From the NCBI GenBank assembly GCA_022570795.1, contig JAKUDP010000005.1:310001-374000 (forward strand): 64,000 nucleotides of DNA, in the 5' to 3' direction. Source of the stretch: Sphaerulina vaccinii (Eukaryota; Ascomycota; Dothideomycetes; Mycosphaerellales; Mycosphaerellaceae). Below, piece after piece: positions 33,393-44,813 of the stretch. Within the stretch, counting starts at the first letter, position 1; each line of letters opens with the position of its first letter. The notes under the pieces are model-generated. The model did no database searches and was not told the origin of the DNA. It saw only the letters and a list, made by a program, of their open reading frames with translations. Made by a program: the position numbers and the translations under genes.

Positions 33393-35042
33393 TCATTGCG
33401 AGGCCTTTCCTCGCTTGGAGACCCGGACCTCTAGACCTTCGTGAACCACAAAGAAGGTCGAATGGTACTTCAGCTCCTCATTCGGTCTGATGAGTTCGAA
33501 GTTATATTCGCGGAACAGCAAGGGCAGCGTCTTGTTCATCTCGAGCAAAGCCAGGTTCTTGCCGATACAGAGATGGGCGCCGCCACCAAACTGGTTTCGT
33601 GGTCAGTATAAAGTCGCATTGCACAGCACGAGCACTACTCACTTGGAACATGTATCGGTTCATCGTCTTCGCATCTCCCTCGATCCATCTCTCTGGACGA
33701 TACAAGTCCGCATCCTGGCCAAAGATTTGTTGATCTCGATGTAGGACCCAGCCATTGAGAGCCAGTCTTGTACCGCCTGGGAGTTTATGGCCATCAATCT
33801 CAGATCCTTCTTTAGGTACCAGTCTGGTGATGTTCAAGCCCACAGCTGGACGAAGGCGCATTGCTTCATTCAGACATGCCTGGAAATATGGTAAAGCTTG
33901 AACCTCCGACCATTGCGGCATTTCAGAGAGCTTCCCTGATGCAGTAGCATCATCGAGCTCTTTCTTCAGCTTAGCATAGATCGCCGGATCACGAAGGACG
34001 TGCCAGCTGAAACTCTGCATCGTGGATGCAGTAGAGTCAGAGCCAGCGAAGATCGCTCCATGTGCCACTGCGAACACATCGCCCTGCTTGAACGTTTCCG
34101 GCGCCTTCTCATGTGCTGCAAAGAGCTGCGACAGGAGATCTTTGCGCTCAATCTCCTTGCTGCCAATTGAGTTTCGTTTGTCGATCTCTTCGAGCGCCAT
34201 ACGGGTTATCAGGAACTGGCTAGTGTCCAGAGAGGGCACATACTTCCACAGAGGATTGCGTCGGAATACAAAGTCCCACTCTGGAATCTGGCCAATGATT
34301 CCATCATACCACTGCATGTCATCGATCGTCTTTATAGCTTTTTCAAGATCCTCCCCAGCTTCAAGGAACCCGAACTTGCGCGAGAACGCAATCTCTCCAA
34401 GAACATCGAAAGCATAGTAATGCAACGTGTTGCCTAGGTCGCAGTACTGGTCACTTCGCTGACACATGCTATCCAGTTTGTTCAGTAGCAGACGTTCGGT
34501 GTCCTCAATGTAGTGGGTCATAGTGTGCATCGTGGCCATTGAATATGGGTTTGATGCATAGCGCTTCTTCACCGCGTGAACCTCCTCTCTCGTCTCAGTA
34601 AAAATATCGGGATTCTCAGGAGGAGGAAATACGCCATAGAAATCGGTCTTGTGGAAGCCTTTCCCAGCTGCGAGCACTTCTTTGGCCGCAATGGGAGACG
34701 CGAAGCTGAGCTCATTGGGAGCTATTCGTACGACAGGACCATACCGCCTATGTATATCGATGTGGTCCAACTCGGTATGCCCAGACCATGTGCTCCATAC
34801 TTTAAACTTATCAGCAATCTCGTCCACTACGAGCTCTATACGAAAGAGTTCCTGTTACCTTTCCAGGCGCGACTGCCCGAAGCTAGAAGAGGCCCAGGGT
34901 ATTTACGCAGTGGTGAGGCGTATTTGTAGTACAAGAATCGAAGCACCAGAACCAGCGGTATAGCTAGAGCCCAGTATGTTCTGAGCAGTCTGTATGCAAG
35001 CAGGACGGCTGGCTCGCCGCTCTCCTCACGAATCACCGCCAT
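33393..35042 (-). CDS. cytochrome P450 monooxygenase
   Basis: Three exons (35042-34859, 34799-33643, 33590-33393) encode 512 residues, the normal microsomal P450 length; introns are 59 and 52 bp. The N-terminal membrane anchor (WALAIPLVLVLRFLYYKY) is followed by the Pro-rich hinge YPGPLLAS. Next come the RRYGPVVRIAPNELSF strand typical of the fungal pisatin-demethylase-like group, the I-helix oxygen-binding AGSDSTAS, the K-helix ExxR as NEAMRLRP, the PERW motif, and the haem-binding loop FGGGAHLCIGKNLA with the Cys thiolate ligand. It oxidises an unknown lipophilic substrate at the endoplasmic reticulum with electrons from cytochrome P450 reductase. The neighbouring MFS transporter suggests possible detoxification or specialised metabolism, but no backbone synthase lies in the window. 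Confidence 0.93.
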
Positions 35043-35632
35043 GCTTAGGCAGTATGTGCTGATCTTTGGTGAAAGAGCTATCTCGTAGAGTCTCGTAAAG
35101 GCTGTAGGACTCAACAACAGATGAGTTCTCGAAGCATATCAGCCATTTCAGTGATAACTTAGTGTTTCCCCGCTGTGGTCCTGTTGGCTTGGGCGGGAAG
35201 GTCATCACCTGTCCGCGGCAGATGTGTTCCGACCAATGCCGGCCTGGAAGGGCAACAGAATGCAAGGTTCATAGTGGCGCTGGGATGCCTTGAGCAATGC
35301 AGACGTGTACGCATCGCGGTTTCCGCGTGTCGAAACAGTGCTTGGCCACTCCGGCAGTTGTGTGACATCCAGATGTATGTGCTGGGGTGGATTCTGTGGG
35401 GATCGGTGGCGCTTATTTAGTCTACAATAGTTCCTGGTTCGTGTGATTTGGCGACATTTTCGCGTAGGCTGAGTAAACAATATTGATATACCAGGTTGTC
35501 GTCCATCGCCTCGTGTTGCGCTTCCAAAGCGCCGTTCAGCTCGACGGAGCTCTTGAAATCACTGCGCCACCATGTTGAGAGTAGTGCCTTCGCAGTCCAC
35601 TCAACCAGTAGAAGTGTTAACGATGCCTGTTA
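35043..35632. other. intergenic region upstream of P450
   Basis: This contains the P450 promoter and the 3' region of the next minus-strand gene. Nothing else recognised. Confidence 0.35.
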
Positions 35633-36499
35633 TCAACCATCCTCTTCGCTCAGGCCCTCTTCTCTTGCGACTTGAGTAGCAAGGAACTTCTCCATCATCT
35701 GGCTACCACCTGCAGGCTGTGCGTCATTCAGAGCACCAGTCAGAGGCTCTTTCTTGCCTTTCCTCGTAACGATCAAGCATAGGATGCGTCCATATATGCT
35801 GAACCCATCAAAGCTCGTATCCAGAGCAAGCTTCTTCTTATCATCCTTCAGCTCTTCGTCGTCTTCGACAGCCTCATCCTCAGCCTCATCCCTTCTCCGT
35901 CGTTTCTTAGCAGGCTGTGCGCGTTGCGTTGCAAAGAACTCCTCATCACTCGAAGACACGAACAGAGCATCATCTGCATCCTGTCCTTCAGCTTCTACAG
36001 ACTTTCTCTTCTTTCCTGTCCTCGCCTCGGGTATGTCTCTCAACTCCACAACATCGTCCTCGCCTTCCTCTCTCAGCACTTCCGGGACCTGATACCCTTC
36101 TTCCAAATCAATGGCATCCTCCTTTCTATTCCCTCCCAGCCAGCCCGTGAGCCCCTTACCATTCGACTTCAACTTCGGCTTACTACTAAACTCCTTCCTC
36201 TTCGTCAGCAGACTATGCCTCGTACTCGTCTCCTTCAAGAATATGGACACTTCGAAGTCCTCTTGACTAGCAACATCTTTGATACCTCGCTTCTTCTTGC
36301 CCTTCCCTTTCAGCTTTGCATTCTGATTCTCTTCACGTAGCTTCGGTAGGACTTTCGGGCGCACTTCTTGGATGATTCTATCGAGGACATTGTCGCGTGA
36401 GGAGAGTAGCCATGAGGCGTCGGAGGGCGTATGGAGGTAGATTCGGACTTCGAGGACTGAGAACTTCGTGATGCGGAGATAGCGACGGATGGGTGCCAT
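35633..36499 (-). CDS. conserved fungal protein of unknown function, charged, probably nuclear
   Basis: Single exon, 288 residues. The N-terminal 55 residues are the best-ordered part (APIRRYLRITKFSVLEVRIYL, then a VLDRIIQEVRPKVLPKLRE helix). A Lys-rich segment (KLKGKGKKKRG) and a short conserved stretch FEVSIFLKETSTRHSLLTKRK follow. The second half is acidic and disordered with a KKRKS and a KKRRRR cluster that look like nuclear localisation signals, and it ends in a short segment containing ATQVAREEGL. I do not recognise a named family. It is divergently arranged with the BolA-like gene, 163 bp apart. Confidence 0.75.
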   Translation of the reverse strand: MAPIRRYLRITKFSVLEVRIYLHTPSDASWLLSSRDNVLDRIIQEVRPKVLPKLREENQNAKLKGKGKKKRGIKDVASQEDFEVSIFLKETSTRHSLLTKRKEFSSKPKLKSNGKGLTGWLGGNRKEDAIDLEEGYQVPEVLREEGEDDVVELRDIPEARTGKKRKSVEAEGQDADDALFVSSSDEEFFATQRAQPAKKRRRRDEAEDEAVEDDEELKDDKKKLALDTSFDGFSIYGRILCLIVTRKGKKEPLTGALNDAQPAGGSQMMEKFLATQVAREEGLSEEDG

Positions 36500-36662
36500 T
36501 GAGAGGAGGACAATGTTGTTGTGTGAGACTGCTTCTCTGTATGTCGTCCCCGTGACTAAGCGCCTCTATAGTAGTAGATTTAGCTTTAGAGGTAGCCTTC
36601 CTCTTTGGAAGCGAAGTGAATGTGGGGATGTATCGTTGCTTCACGACACATCAACCATACTC
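36500..36662. promoter_or_regulatory. short bidirectional promoter
   Basis: Only 163 bp separate the start codons of the minus-strand charged protein (36499) and the plus-strand BolA-like gene (36663), so the two must share promoter DNA and may be co-regulated. No specific binding site is claimed. Confidence 0.55.
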
Positions 36663-37146
36663 ATGTTGAGCCGCACAGTGCGCTTAACCTTGCAGCGCCC
36701 ACAATTGAGAACGATGGCGACGACAACATCATCGCAGACACCCATGGAGGATGCAATTCGGCAGAAGGTGGGCTTGATATTGACCCTCAAAGCTCCTATG
36801 CTTACTATCGACCAGGTCACAGAGACACTCCAACCTACTTCGCTGGGAATCCACAACGATTCGCACAAGCACACGCATCACAATGCTATGAGAGGTAGCA
36901 CATCACGAGAGACGCACTTCAGGTACATTCATCGTAGGTTGTTTCGTGACATGAGACTGACTTCTGTACAGAGTATCCGTAATCTCAGAGGCTTTCAAGG
37001 GGAAGATGCAGCCAGCTCGGCATCGTATGGTCTATCAGCTATTCAAGGACGAAATGGCAATGGAAGGTGGAATTCATGCATTGCAGCTGACGACGAGAAC
37101 GTCAGATGAGGAGGCAAAGATCAAGGAGAAGAAGGCGGCTTCATAG
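36663..37146 (+). CDS. BOL1: BolA-like protein (probably mitochondrial)
   Basis: Two exons (36663-36922, 36972-37146) give 144 residues; the intron is 49 bp. The first 17 residues (LSRTVRLTLQRPQLR) look like a mitochondrial presequence, and an inner Met (MATTTSS) could start a cytosolic form. The BolA domain is clear: LGIHNDSHKHTHH with the His cluster, GSTSRETHFRVSVISEAFKG, ARHRMVYQLFKDEM, and IHALQLTTRT. The pattern is closer to BolA1/Bol1 than to Bol2. BolA proteins work with monothiol glutaredoxins in handling iron-sulphur clusters and support delivery to lipoyl synthase and related targets in mitochondria. Confidence 0.9.
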
Positions 37147-37376
37147 CGATTGAAAGCTTTGAAAGACTATGTCAATAGTCACGTTGACTGCTTGCAGAGA
37201 CAGTCGCTCTCTCCGTCCCTATTCTGCGCCGAGCCTGATGTTGTGCTACATCAATCGCTCACTTCTCGCTGAATTGCCGCAGGTATTCACAGTGTTGATG
37301 AAGAAGGTGCAATGGACCCGCCTCGTGTCTGACCACTTTGTGTCGTAGGTTGTATTTGAGGATTCCATGCTCTTGC

Positions 37377-38065
37377 TCATGATCCTGGCAGCTCACCGCC
37401 GTCCTTGTCACCAGCTCCACCCGGCTGGCTGTTGAGGAACGAGAGGTAGCAGTTCCAACCTGTGAAAGGTGAGTCAGTATGCGCCTTCGTCTCGATTCTT
37501 CAAAAGGTGCGACTTACCCAGGGAGACCACATTGACCACCAAGACCCGATGCTGGAGTGGCACGAACTTGAAGTTTGTGAACTGCACGAATGGCCAAACC
37601 ATCCAGTTGCTCTTCAGAGCGTTGAAGTATGTGCTGTCCAGCTTATCTCTGGGGCTGCTTCCTTCCATGATTGCCATGCTCGACAGGAAGACAAACAAGT
37701 TGGTACTAGCGAACACCGTCTGGTCCGTGGCGACACGAGCAATGATCTCGAGGTTTGGCTTGCCAGGAATCACCACCTTCTTCTGGAGGAACCCGAACCA
37801 CTTGGTGGCTGCTGGACCGAAGATTGCACCTCCGTAGAGAGCCATGCGACCTGCGCGTGCGAAGTCTTGGTTCTGAATGCCCTTCTTCTCGACCAGTTGT
37901 TGAGCCATTGTGTCGCCGGTTGCGAAGAGGACGGCAGTGGTGACGGATTGGGTGAGGAGCGGGCTGGTGGCCAGCTTGGACTGATACCTGTAGCAATAGT
38001 GGTCAGTCTCAGTAGATGTCAAGTAGAAGTGCTTATCGCTCATACCATCTTAGAGCGGCCGCCAT
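37377..38065 (-). CDS. SYM1: Mpv17/PMP22 family protein Sym1
   Basis: Three exons (38065-38046, 37987-37518, 37459-37377) give 190 residues. The first exon is only 20 bases (MAAALR plus two bases of a Trp codon). Introns are 58 and 58 bp. The text reads WYQSKLATSPLLTQSVTTAV, GDTMAQQLVE, GAIFGPAATKWFGFL, the family signature around WPFVQFTNFKFVPLQHRVL, and the C-terminal SLGWNCYLSFLNS. Four membrane spans are expected. Sym1 is an inner mitochondrial membrane channel-like protein needed for growth on ethanol at high temperature. It is convergent with the BolA gene and divergent from NPT1. Confidence 0.93.
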
Positions 38066-38712
38066 GGTGAGCGATGTGTGCTTGAGATAAGCTTCGTATA
38101 CTTGTGGATGCAGGAGTCGTTGAGGTTTGAGATAGTGGCAAGGGTTGTCGGGATGACAATGACGGAGTGAGTTGGATGAGTCACTGCAGTGCAATGGCTG
38201 CGCGTGAAGATGTCAATGTGAGGTTTATGTACAATGTTGTACAGATAGAAGGCGCCAAGTCGCGGTTGCTGTTCGGAGTTTTGTTTAGAGAGCTCTTTCC
38301 TCCTGCAGGGATTAGTGCGTCTGCGTCATAGCTTCCGATTTAAGCTTCCGCACGCGCTGGGAAGAATCTCTACACCCCACATCTCCACGTACATATTACC
38401 ACTGGAACCTCACAAAGTGTATCAATATACTCTGCCTTCTGCCACGAGAGAGCCATGCAATGATACACTTTAAGACAGTAGGAGGCTGAGTCTCAGGCAC
38501 CGTTCCGGGCATCTCTTCATGCCATCCAGCAGTAGGTCATACGACTCACCTTCTCAGAAGCCTTACGACGCTGCGCCCCACCACAGCAGCAATCATCAAC
38601 TTCCAGCGCCCTCATCCTCTTCCTCTTCATCTCTTCTCCACAACACACTCCTTAACAGACATACAGAGACACACTTCATCACGATCATTGACACCTAGGC
38701 ACTACCGTCACC
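38066..38712. promoter_or_regulatory. divergent promoter region SYM1/NPT1
   Basis: 647 bp separate the two start codons. The NPT1 side is rich in C/A and C/T tracts (for example ttcctcttcatctcttctcc), typical of fungal promoters and leaders. No discrete regulator site is claimed. Confidence 0.45.
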
Positions 38713-40056
38713 ATGGACCACTCCGATGGCGTCTTCTCGCTGCTCGACACGGACTTGTACAAGCTGACGATGCAATGCGCTGTACTCAAGTACTTTCCCG
38801 ATGTGCAGGTCGAATACAAGTTCACCAACCGTACGCCTCATATGCGCCTGACGAGAGAAGCCTTCGACTGGCTACGAGCACAAATCGACAAGCTGGAGAA
38901 TGTAAAGGTTACCGAAGAGGAGATTGAGTGGCTTCGAAAGACATGCCCGTATCTGACAGCAGAATACCTGGACTATCTTCGAAGCTTCACGCTGAAGCCG
39001 AAAGAGCAAGTCACGACAGTCTTCACGCCTGTCGCTGATGGAGGTGACGGTGCTTCAGCTCAGGGCGATGTAGATCTGAAGGTGCATGGAGGCTGGAAAG
39101 AGACCATCTTATATGAAATTCCACTCTTGGCTTTGACATCTGAGGCATATTTCAAGTTCGTGGAGCGTGATTGGACACATGATGGTCAGCTGGAAAAAGC
39201 GAAATACAAGGGAGTGCAATTACTGGAGGCAGGCTGTGTCTTCAGTGAGTTCGGCAGTAGGCGTCGCAGAGATTACAAGACGCACGATCTGGTCATACAA
39301 GGGCTTCTGGAGGCAAAGAAAGAGTCGGAAGGCAAGGGATGGAAGGGTGCATTCACAGGAACTTCAAACGTGCATCTCGCCATGCGGTACGGCTTGACAC
39401 CCATTGGAACAGTCGCACACGAATGGTTCATGGGCATCGCAGCAGTCACGCAAGACTACGCCAATGCGAACGAGCACGCACTCCAATACTGGACTGGCAC
39501 GTTCGGTCGAGGCGTTCTCAGCATTGCCTTGACAGACACCTTCGGTACTCCCGCCTTCCTGCGAGCTTTCGCCAAACCAGCTCCAACAAGCGGTCATACA
39601 TCAGATGCCACCTGGGGCAACCCTACATACGCCGAGATCTTCACTGGAGTAAGACAAGACTCAGGAGATCCCCTCGACTTCATTCAAATGATGCGCACGT
39701 TCTACGATATCCAAGGTATCAAGGACAAGAAGACGATTGTGTTCTCGGATAGCTTGAATGTGGAGAAGGCAATTCAATACAAGGAAGCTACTGAGAAGGC
39801 TGGTCTTACTGCGACATTTGGTGTTGGAACGTTCTTCACGAATGACTTCTGGAATTCGAAGACGAATAAGAAGAGTGTACCACTCAATATTGTGATCAAG
39901 GTCAGCAAGGCTAGTGGGAATGATGCAATCAAGCTGTCGGACGATATTGGCAAGAACATGGGCAATGACCAGTTGGTGAAGTCTGTGAAGGAGCAAGTCG
40001 GGTATGCAGACAAGTCTTGGGCTGGAGGAGATGAGGCGCATCGGTGGGACAAGTGA
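38713..40056 (+). CDS. NPT1: nicotinate phosphoribosyltransferase
   Basis: Single exon, 447 residues, standard for the eukaryotic enzyme. It condenses nicotinate with PRPP to nicotinate mononucleotide in the Preiss-Handler route of NAD+ salvage, with ATP hydrolysis. Recognisable parts are LLDTDLYKLTMQ at the N-terminus, VEYKFTNRTP, the GSRRRRD loop, FTGTSNVHLA, and GTVAHEWFMG with the His that is autophosphorylated. Further on are ALTDTFGT, GVRQDSGDP, and VFSDSLNVEKA followed by GVGTFFTND of the PRPP/phosphate site. The start is the first Met after a C-rich leader, in a caccATGG context. NAD+ supply from this step supports Sir2-type silencing in yeast. Confidence 0.96.
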   Translation: MDHSDGVFSLLDTDLYKLTMQCAVLKYFPDVQVEYKFTNRTPHMRLTREAFDWLRAQIDKLENVKVTEEEIEWLRKTCPYLTAEYLDYLRSFTLKPKEQVTTVFTPVADGGDGASAQGDVDLKVHGGWKETILYEIPLLALTSEAYFKFVERDWTHDGQLEKAKYKGVQLLEAGCVFSEFGSRRRRDYKTHDLVIQGLLEAKKESEGKGWKGAFTGTSNVHLAMRYGLTPIGTVAHEWFMGIAAVTQDYANANEHALQYWTGTFGRGVLSIALTDTFGTPAFLRAFAKPAPTSGHTSDATWGNPTYAEIFTGVRQDSGDPLDFIQMMRTFYDIQGIKDKKTIVFSDSLNVEKAIQYKEATEKAGLTATFGVGTFFTNDFWNSKTNKKSVPLNIVIKVSKASGNDAIKLSDDIGKNMGNDQLVKSVKEQVGYADKSWAGGDEAHRWDK

Positions 40057-40731
40057 GCAGATACTAATATGCTGGATGCGAATGCATTGGTCGGGGAAAG
40101 GGAGAAGAAGAACTGCGGCGTGCGAACGCAAAAGAAATTCCTCGACCTGGTGTCGAACAATGGGTCTGGGTCAGATCATGAGCATACAAGGCAGCAGTGA
40201 TTTGAGCGAGAACAGAATAGAATAGATGAGATACCCCAGAATCGCGCAGGAAGACAATAGAAACTTTTATAAACTCACTGAGCATGACATCCGATAGTGT
40301 GAAGAGAAGTTAGTGTAAAGAGAAGACTTTTATCGTCACACGACAAGCTATGAACAAACTTCGCTCAGTAAACTGGCCTCAAGTACAGCTGTAATAGCAA
40401 ACCATCCTGTCAACCAGTGTATAACCTCGACCCGTCGTCGTTGCCTGTCCGTGTAGAGCGTGCGCTCCAGTATTCTTCTCTTCATGATTACCATGCCGCA
40501 CAATCGTATCCTTCCTTTCTTGTTTTTCTCGCTTTTGTGTCTCGACAATGAAAATGCAAACGCAATGTCTTCCCAGTCTCCAGGAAGTGTCCCGTCATTC
40601 GTCTACTCGTACAGTGTCATACAAGTTGTTCATTCGTGATTGAAGTCTGCGTTCGTGCGCCCAAGAAGCCCAAACCAAGACCTCAGCCGTGCGCGATTGA
40701 TCCATCATGGTGTGCCTTGTGGTGTGATCGA
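40057..40731. other. convergent intergenic region
   Basis: 3' regions of NPT1 (+) and the RRM-protein gene (-). No gene recognised. Confidence 0.4.
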
Positions 40732-43121
40732 TCAAAAGAGAGTGCGGTGGCTGGCAGCACTACCGGGACGGCTGCCACGAGCGGCGCCGTTGTGGTGAGA
40801 GCGCTCTGGGCTTTGGGAGCATGCGACAACAAGGACTTCCTCGATAGCGTCAAACTCCTTCTTGCCGACGGCTGCCAGTGAGAGGTTGGATGCATCATTG
40901 CCGTAATCGATCTTCCAGTCACCCATCATGCCTTGCTGCTGGCCGGACATCTCGTTGGCCTTGCGAGAGGCAAGCGACATCTTGCCATTGTTGGCGGCCT
41001 TGGCGTCGCGGAAGACCTTAGCGAAGTATTGAACGACATCAGGATCGGCGTTCGGCACGATGTTGAGGGCTGAAAATGGCCACATGGCGCTGTAATCCTC
41101 GTTACCGCCGAGCTTGACGCCGGAGGAGCGACCGTCGGCCATGGCCTTGTATCCACCTGAGACCAGAAGGTGGACGATGGATGCCTTCTGCTTCTCTGTG
41201 AAGCCTGGGCATGACAAAGTTGCAACACTAAGCTCCTGCAGAAGAGCTGGTGTTGGGAGCAGAGCACTGTACTTGTTGTTCGATCGGCGAAGGTCGGTGA
41301 TGAGCGTCTTCATCAAGCCGATCGTGCAGTCGAAGATTGCGCGGCGCTCGCGAACAGTGATCTCGTGGAGAGCCTGCCATGGATACTTGTGCAGCAGTGT
41401 TATGATGGACTCATACACACGGCATGGGCTCTTGTTTGCGAATGGCGACTAGGTAAAGTTAGTGTCAGATTGAAGGTGGTAGAGTACTGGCAATACTCAC
41501 GCGTTCGGACAGGTTGGCGTGCTTGGCCATGGCAACCAGCTCTTCTGGATGAAGGAATCCTTGAAAGCCAGCGGCTGGCTTGTCCGCATAATACTTTCGC
41601 TCGCTCTTATCAACCACCGGCTCACCATTGCTCCATCGAACGTGCTTAGCGCGCGGAAAGAGCTGGACCATAAGATCATCCTGGGTGCAGTACAGAACTT
41701 GGACCTGGCGATCACCAACTATGACAAGTTAGCATAAGACCATATAGTATTTGACACAAATAGCACTGACCCTTCGGTGGACGCTTCTGCTCAACACGAC
41801 GTGCAAACTGGCGTGCGACCCAAGCAGCCTCGGTAGGATTGGTAACTTCAATGAAGCAATCCATGGTCTTGCCACTCTCGCGTTCCATCAGGATATGAAC
41901 CGCGTGATATGGTGAGCCTTCTGGTTGTCGCAAGATCTGAGCATTGCGTCCGATGAACGCCGTCATCTCCTGTCGAGTTGTACCATATGGGATGTCCTTG
42001 ATCTGCACGACACCTGCCACGTTGCCTTTCTTGGTTCGGCAGAGCTCGCCAAGTGGAAGAGCATCGAAAGCCTCCTCCAGACTAGGAACCATGAGACCTT
42101 GTAGAGCGAGATCGATCCAGTCTGGGCGCGCCTTCTTTGCTGCTGGCACCAGGCTCATCTGAGTGGGAACTGCGATGATTGGTGCAGAGTTCGGGTCCTC
42201 GTCATTGCCGCCGACAGTGGCAAATATCTTGCTGTCCTTGAAGCGCGCAGGTCCGAGGGTGGGATTCGACTGCTTCGGTGGCTCAGTGAGGCGCTTGATC
42301 GACGCATCGTACGGATTCTCGCATTTTCCGTCCTTGATCAGTTGGGCATACTCTCGAGATTGACCTTCACGAGCGCCACGGTGTGAGTCGTTGCGCGAGC
42401 GACCAGAGTAGGCAGTGTCCGAGTCGACGTTGTTGTCGTTGCTGCGACCCCTGCTCTCGAAGTCGTCGTAGTTGCCGTTGCTGTATTGAGGACCAACTAC
42501 TGGCGGACCAGTGAGTCGCATGTCTTTCATACCTTGAGCAAGATCACCAAAGCCTCCTCCGTTGCGGACCTGCTGCGAGCCGTTCACGTGGCCACGTGGT
42601 GGGTTGTAGGTGTTGCGGGAGTCTTGGTGTTGAGTTGGAAAGTTCTGATATTGGCGAGCCGGTGCTTGAAAGGCCTGGGTTGCGAATGTGGCTTCCGAGC
42701 TGAATGACCCGCGCCTCGAGTTCACATCGCCGCGGCGCTGTGGGCCCTGGTATCCCTGTCTGCTGTTCGAGCCCATATTTCCGTTCGTGTATGGGGCCAT
42801 TCTCTGATCTTGACCGCCCGGAGGACGGCGCGAGATGAAATCGCTGTCGAAACCGCCGTCAAGACCGGGCAGCATGCCATTGGAGGTCTGGGCTGTGGTG
42901 TACGACGTGTTTCCAGCGCTGGTACTGTCTGTGTTCGTGGTTGACTTCATGCCTGGCACAAAATTTCTGGTCACCCCGTTGCGAAGGGCGCTGCCAGAAC
43001 CGAATGGTGAGTCGTGGTTGCGGGCGAATTGCGAAGAGGGTGGCTGCTGACGTCCGCCAGGTGCGCGATCGTCGTCACTTGGCCGCATGTTGCGCGAGGC
43101 AGACCAGTTGTTGGCGGCCAT
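40732..43121 (-). CDS. RRM-domain RNA-binding protein
   Basis: Three exons (43121-41771, 41718-41501, 41448-40732) give 761 residues; both introns are 52 bp. The first 300 residues are disordered (Ser, Gly, Asn, Gln-rich with RG and YNPPRG segments). An ordered region follows: VVQIKDIPYGTTRQEMTAFI is the start of an RRM-like fold, with CFIEVTNPTEAAWVARQFAR as its RNP1-like half and GDRQVQV as the last strand. The C-terminal 230 residues are mostly helical (YESIITLLHKYPWQAL onward) and end in a Ser/Arg tail. This layout occurs in conserved fungal RNA-binding proteins implicated in mRNA regulation; I cannot give a gene name. The frame is open to 43196, but MAANNW at 43121 has a good context and was chosen. 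Confidence 0.8.
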
Positions 43122-44140
43122 TGCAGTGTCGTGTTCTCGAATCTGCTCAAGTGGGTGGTGCTGAACACGCGCAACAATTGGCGTGTCGCTGCACAAGTGA
43201 GTCTTGCTTCTGAGGTACTGGCAAGGTCAATTGTTTAGTCGTGCGAGTGGTGCTGTGATGGCTGCATGTCGAGGAGATACAAAAGAGTGCAGAAGTTGTT
43301 GGTGTGTTCGAGAAGGATGAGGGCGAAGCTCGAATTTGAGAAGGGTTCGCTTGCGCGCTGCCAATTTTCGAGCTCGTGACCACAACCTCACATTTCTCAC
43401 CAATTCCTCACCGACAGTGAACGCAAAGGGCCACTCACATTGTCTGCCCGAGCCCACGAGCTCACCTTGGTCGTAACAAGCGAGACCGCCTCGAACGACA
43501 AAGAGTCCTCGAGCTTTTGCCGTAGCGACTCTGCCAGCGTTGTACGGATCCGCCTGAGGCATGTCCCTCGTATGAAGCGGGAGAGTTCGGCGTGGACTTG
43601 TTGCTGAAGCTTGCATTGTCTGGACGTATCTGCGCTGGCAGTATTCAGTGTGTCGTCCTGGGGCAGGAATATGGTGGCGTGTGGGTTCATCATATAGCTG
43701 GCAAGGCCATGCTGATGTTTGGAGAGCGTGGATGATGACTTACCAGCGATAAAGCCGTTTATGATCAGCACCGTAGCACCGTTGAGGCCATATCTCACTT
43801 GGCGGCTACCTGATCCGATCTGACTGAAGTGAGCCTGCAAAGGGAGCCTGAATCCTCACTTGACGCTCCTTGTAATCCCGGTCTGCTTGGATGGACGGAC
43901 GGTCAATATGCGAGAACACCATGTTTGGTAATGTTTGCAGAGGTCGCTCTGCATGATTGCTTTACTGCCGTATGGCTACAGCATAAGGTAGGAGTCCTTC
44001 AGACGCGAGCCTCCCATCTGCGGCTCAAGCACTGCTCCATGATCATGATTCATCTATACATGATGACCTTTTCGAACAAGCACTGGGGAATAAACACCAT
44101 GAAATGCTGTCCATGGTCCTGACAACTTCCACAGAATGCC
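43122..44140. other. upstream region of the RRM gene and 3' region of ARPC4
   Basis: About 1 kb. Minus-strand frames at 43397-43840 and 43227-43616 overlap and have no recognisable features; part is probably the 5' leader of the RRM gene, possibly with an intron. Nothing else is supported. Confidence 0.4.
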
Positions 44141-44813
44141 TTAATCGAAGGGAGTCAAGAAGCTCTCGGCCACGAATCGAGCACGCGCATTCAACTGAGA
44201 GATCATTAGCAGTTAGTGTTGGGGCCTTCTGGTCTGGCACAGGGAAAGTGGACCACTTACAAACAGCTTCATTTCTGAAATCTCCTTGTCCACTTCCTCC
44301 ATGAACTGAATGATGAAGTCCACGAGCTTGTGCTTCAACATCTCCTCGGTGTGGAAGTTCGTGATCAGAAAAGAGATATCATAACCCTGCAATGCATCAG
44401 CCTGCGATTCCAGTTGGTGTCCATACTTTGACCTACCGGCACTGGTTTTCTCCGTAGGATGAAGAACGCTTCCGCTCTTTGTGTCAAGAATCTCGTGAAT
44501 TTGTGTACCAAGATGTGTTCAATCTCATCTGCCTGCTTGATCCTTATGCTGACACGCACACTGTTGACCGACGGCTCTACCAGCACTCGCTCTTCTTGGT
44601 TGCGGGACACCGTAAGTGGGTTGAGGACCACCTCAGGCGATGTCTTCGCTTCAATTTCGGGCACATTGTGTCGTTCGGAAGCTTGTGAGGCGAAGTTCGA
44701 GAGGGAGAGCGCAGCGGTCAGCGTTGATCGCACGCAGGAGAGGTACGGCCGGAGGGATTGCGACTACGAGTGGTCAGTGACCTCCCGGGAGACTGGCTGC
44801 AATTACGGACCAT
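44141..44813 (-). CDS. ARC19: Arp2/3 complex subunit 4 (ARPC4, p20)
   Basis: Four exons (44813-44811, 44763-44437, 44386-44261, 44194-44141) give 169 residues, the usual length of this highly conserved subunit. The first coding exon contains only the ATG. The introns are 47, 50 and 66 bp. Matching parts are SQSLRPYLSCVRSTLTAAL, the SERHNVPEIEAKTSPEVVLN segment, IRIKQADEIEHILVHKFTRF, YDISFLITNFHTEEMLKHKL, and the C-terminal RARFVAESFLTPFD. ARPC4 bridges ARPC2 and the rest of the seven-subunit complex that nucleates branched actin filaments, needed for endocytic actin patches. Confidence 0.95.

Noticed and set aside
43397..43840. 147-codon minus-strand open frame between the RRM gene and ARPC4
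   Set aside because: No recognisable domain; overlaps another open frame; more likely leader sequence.
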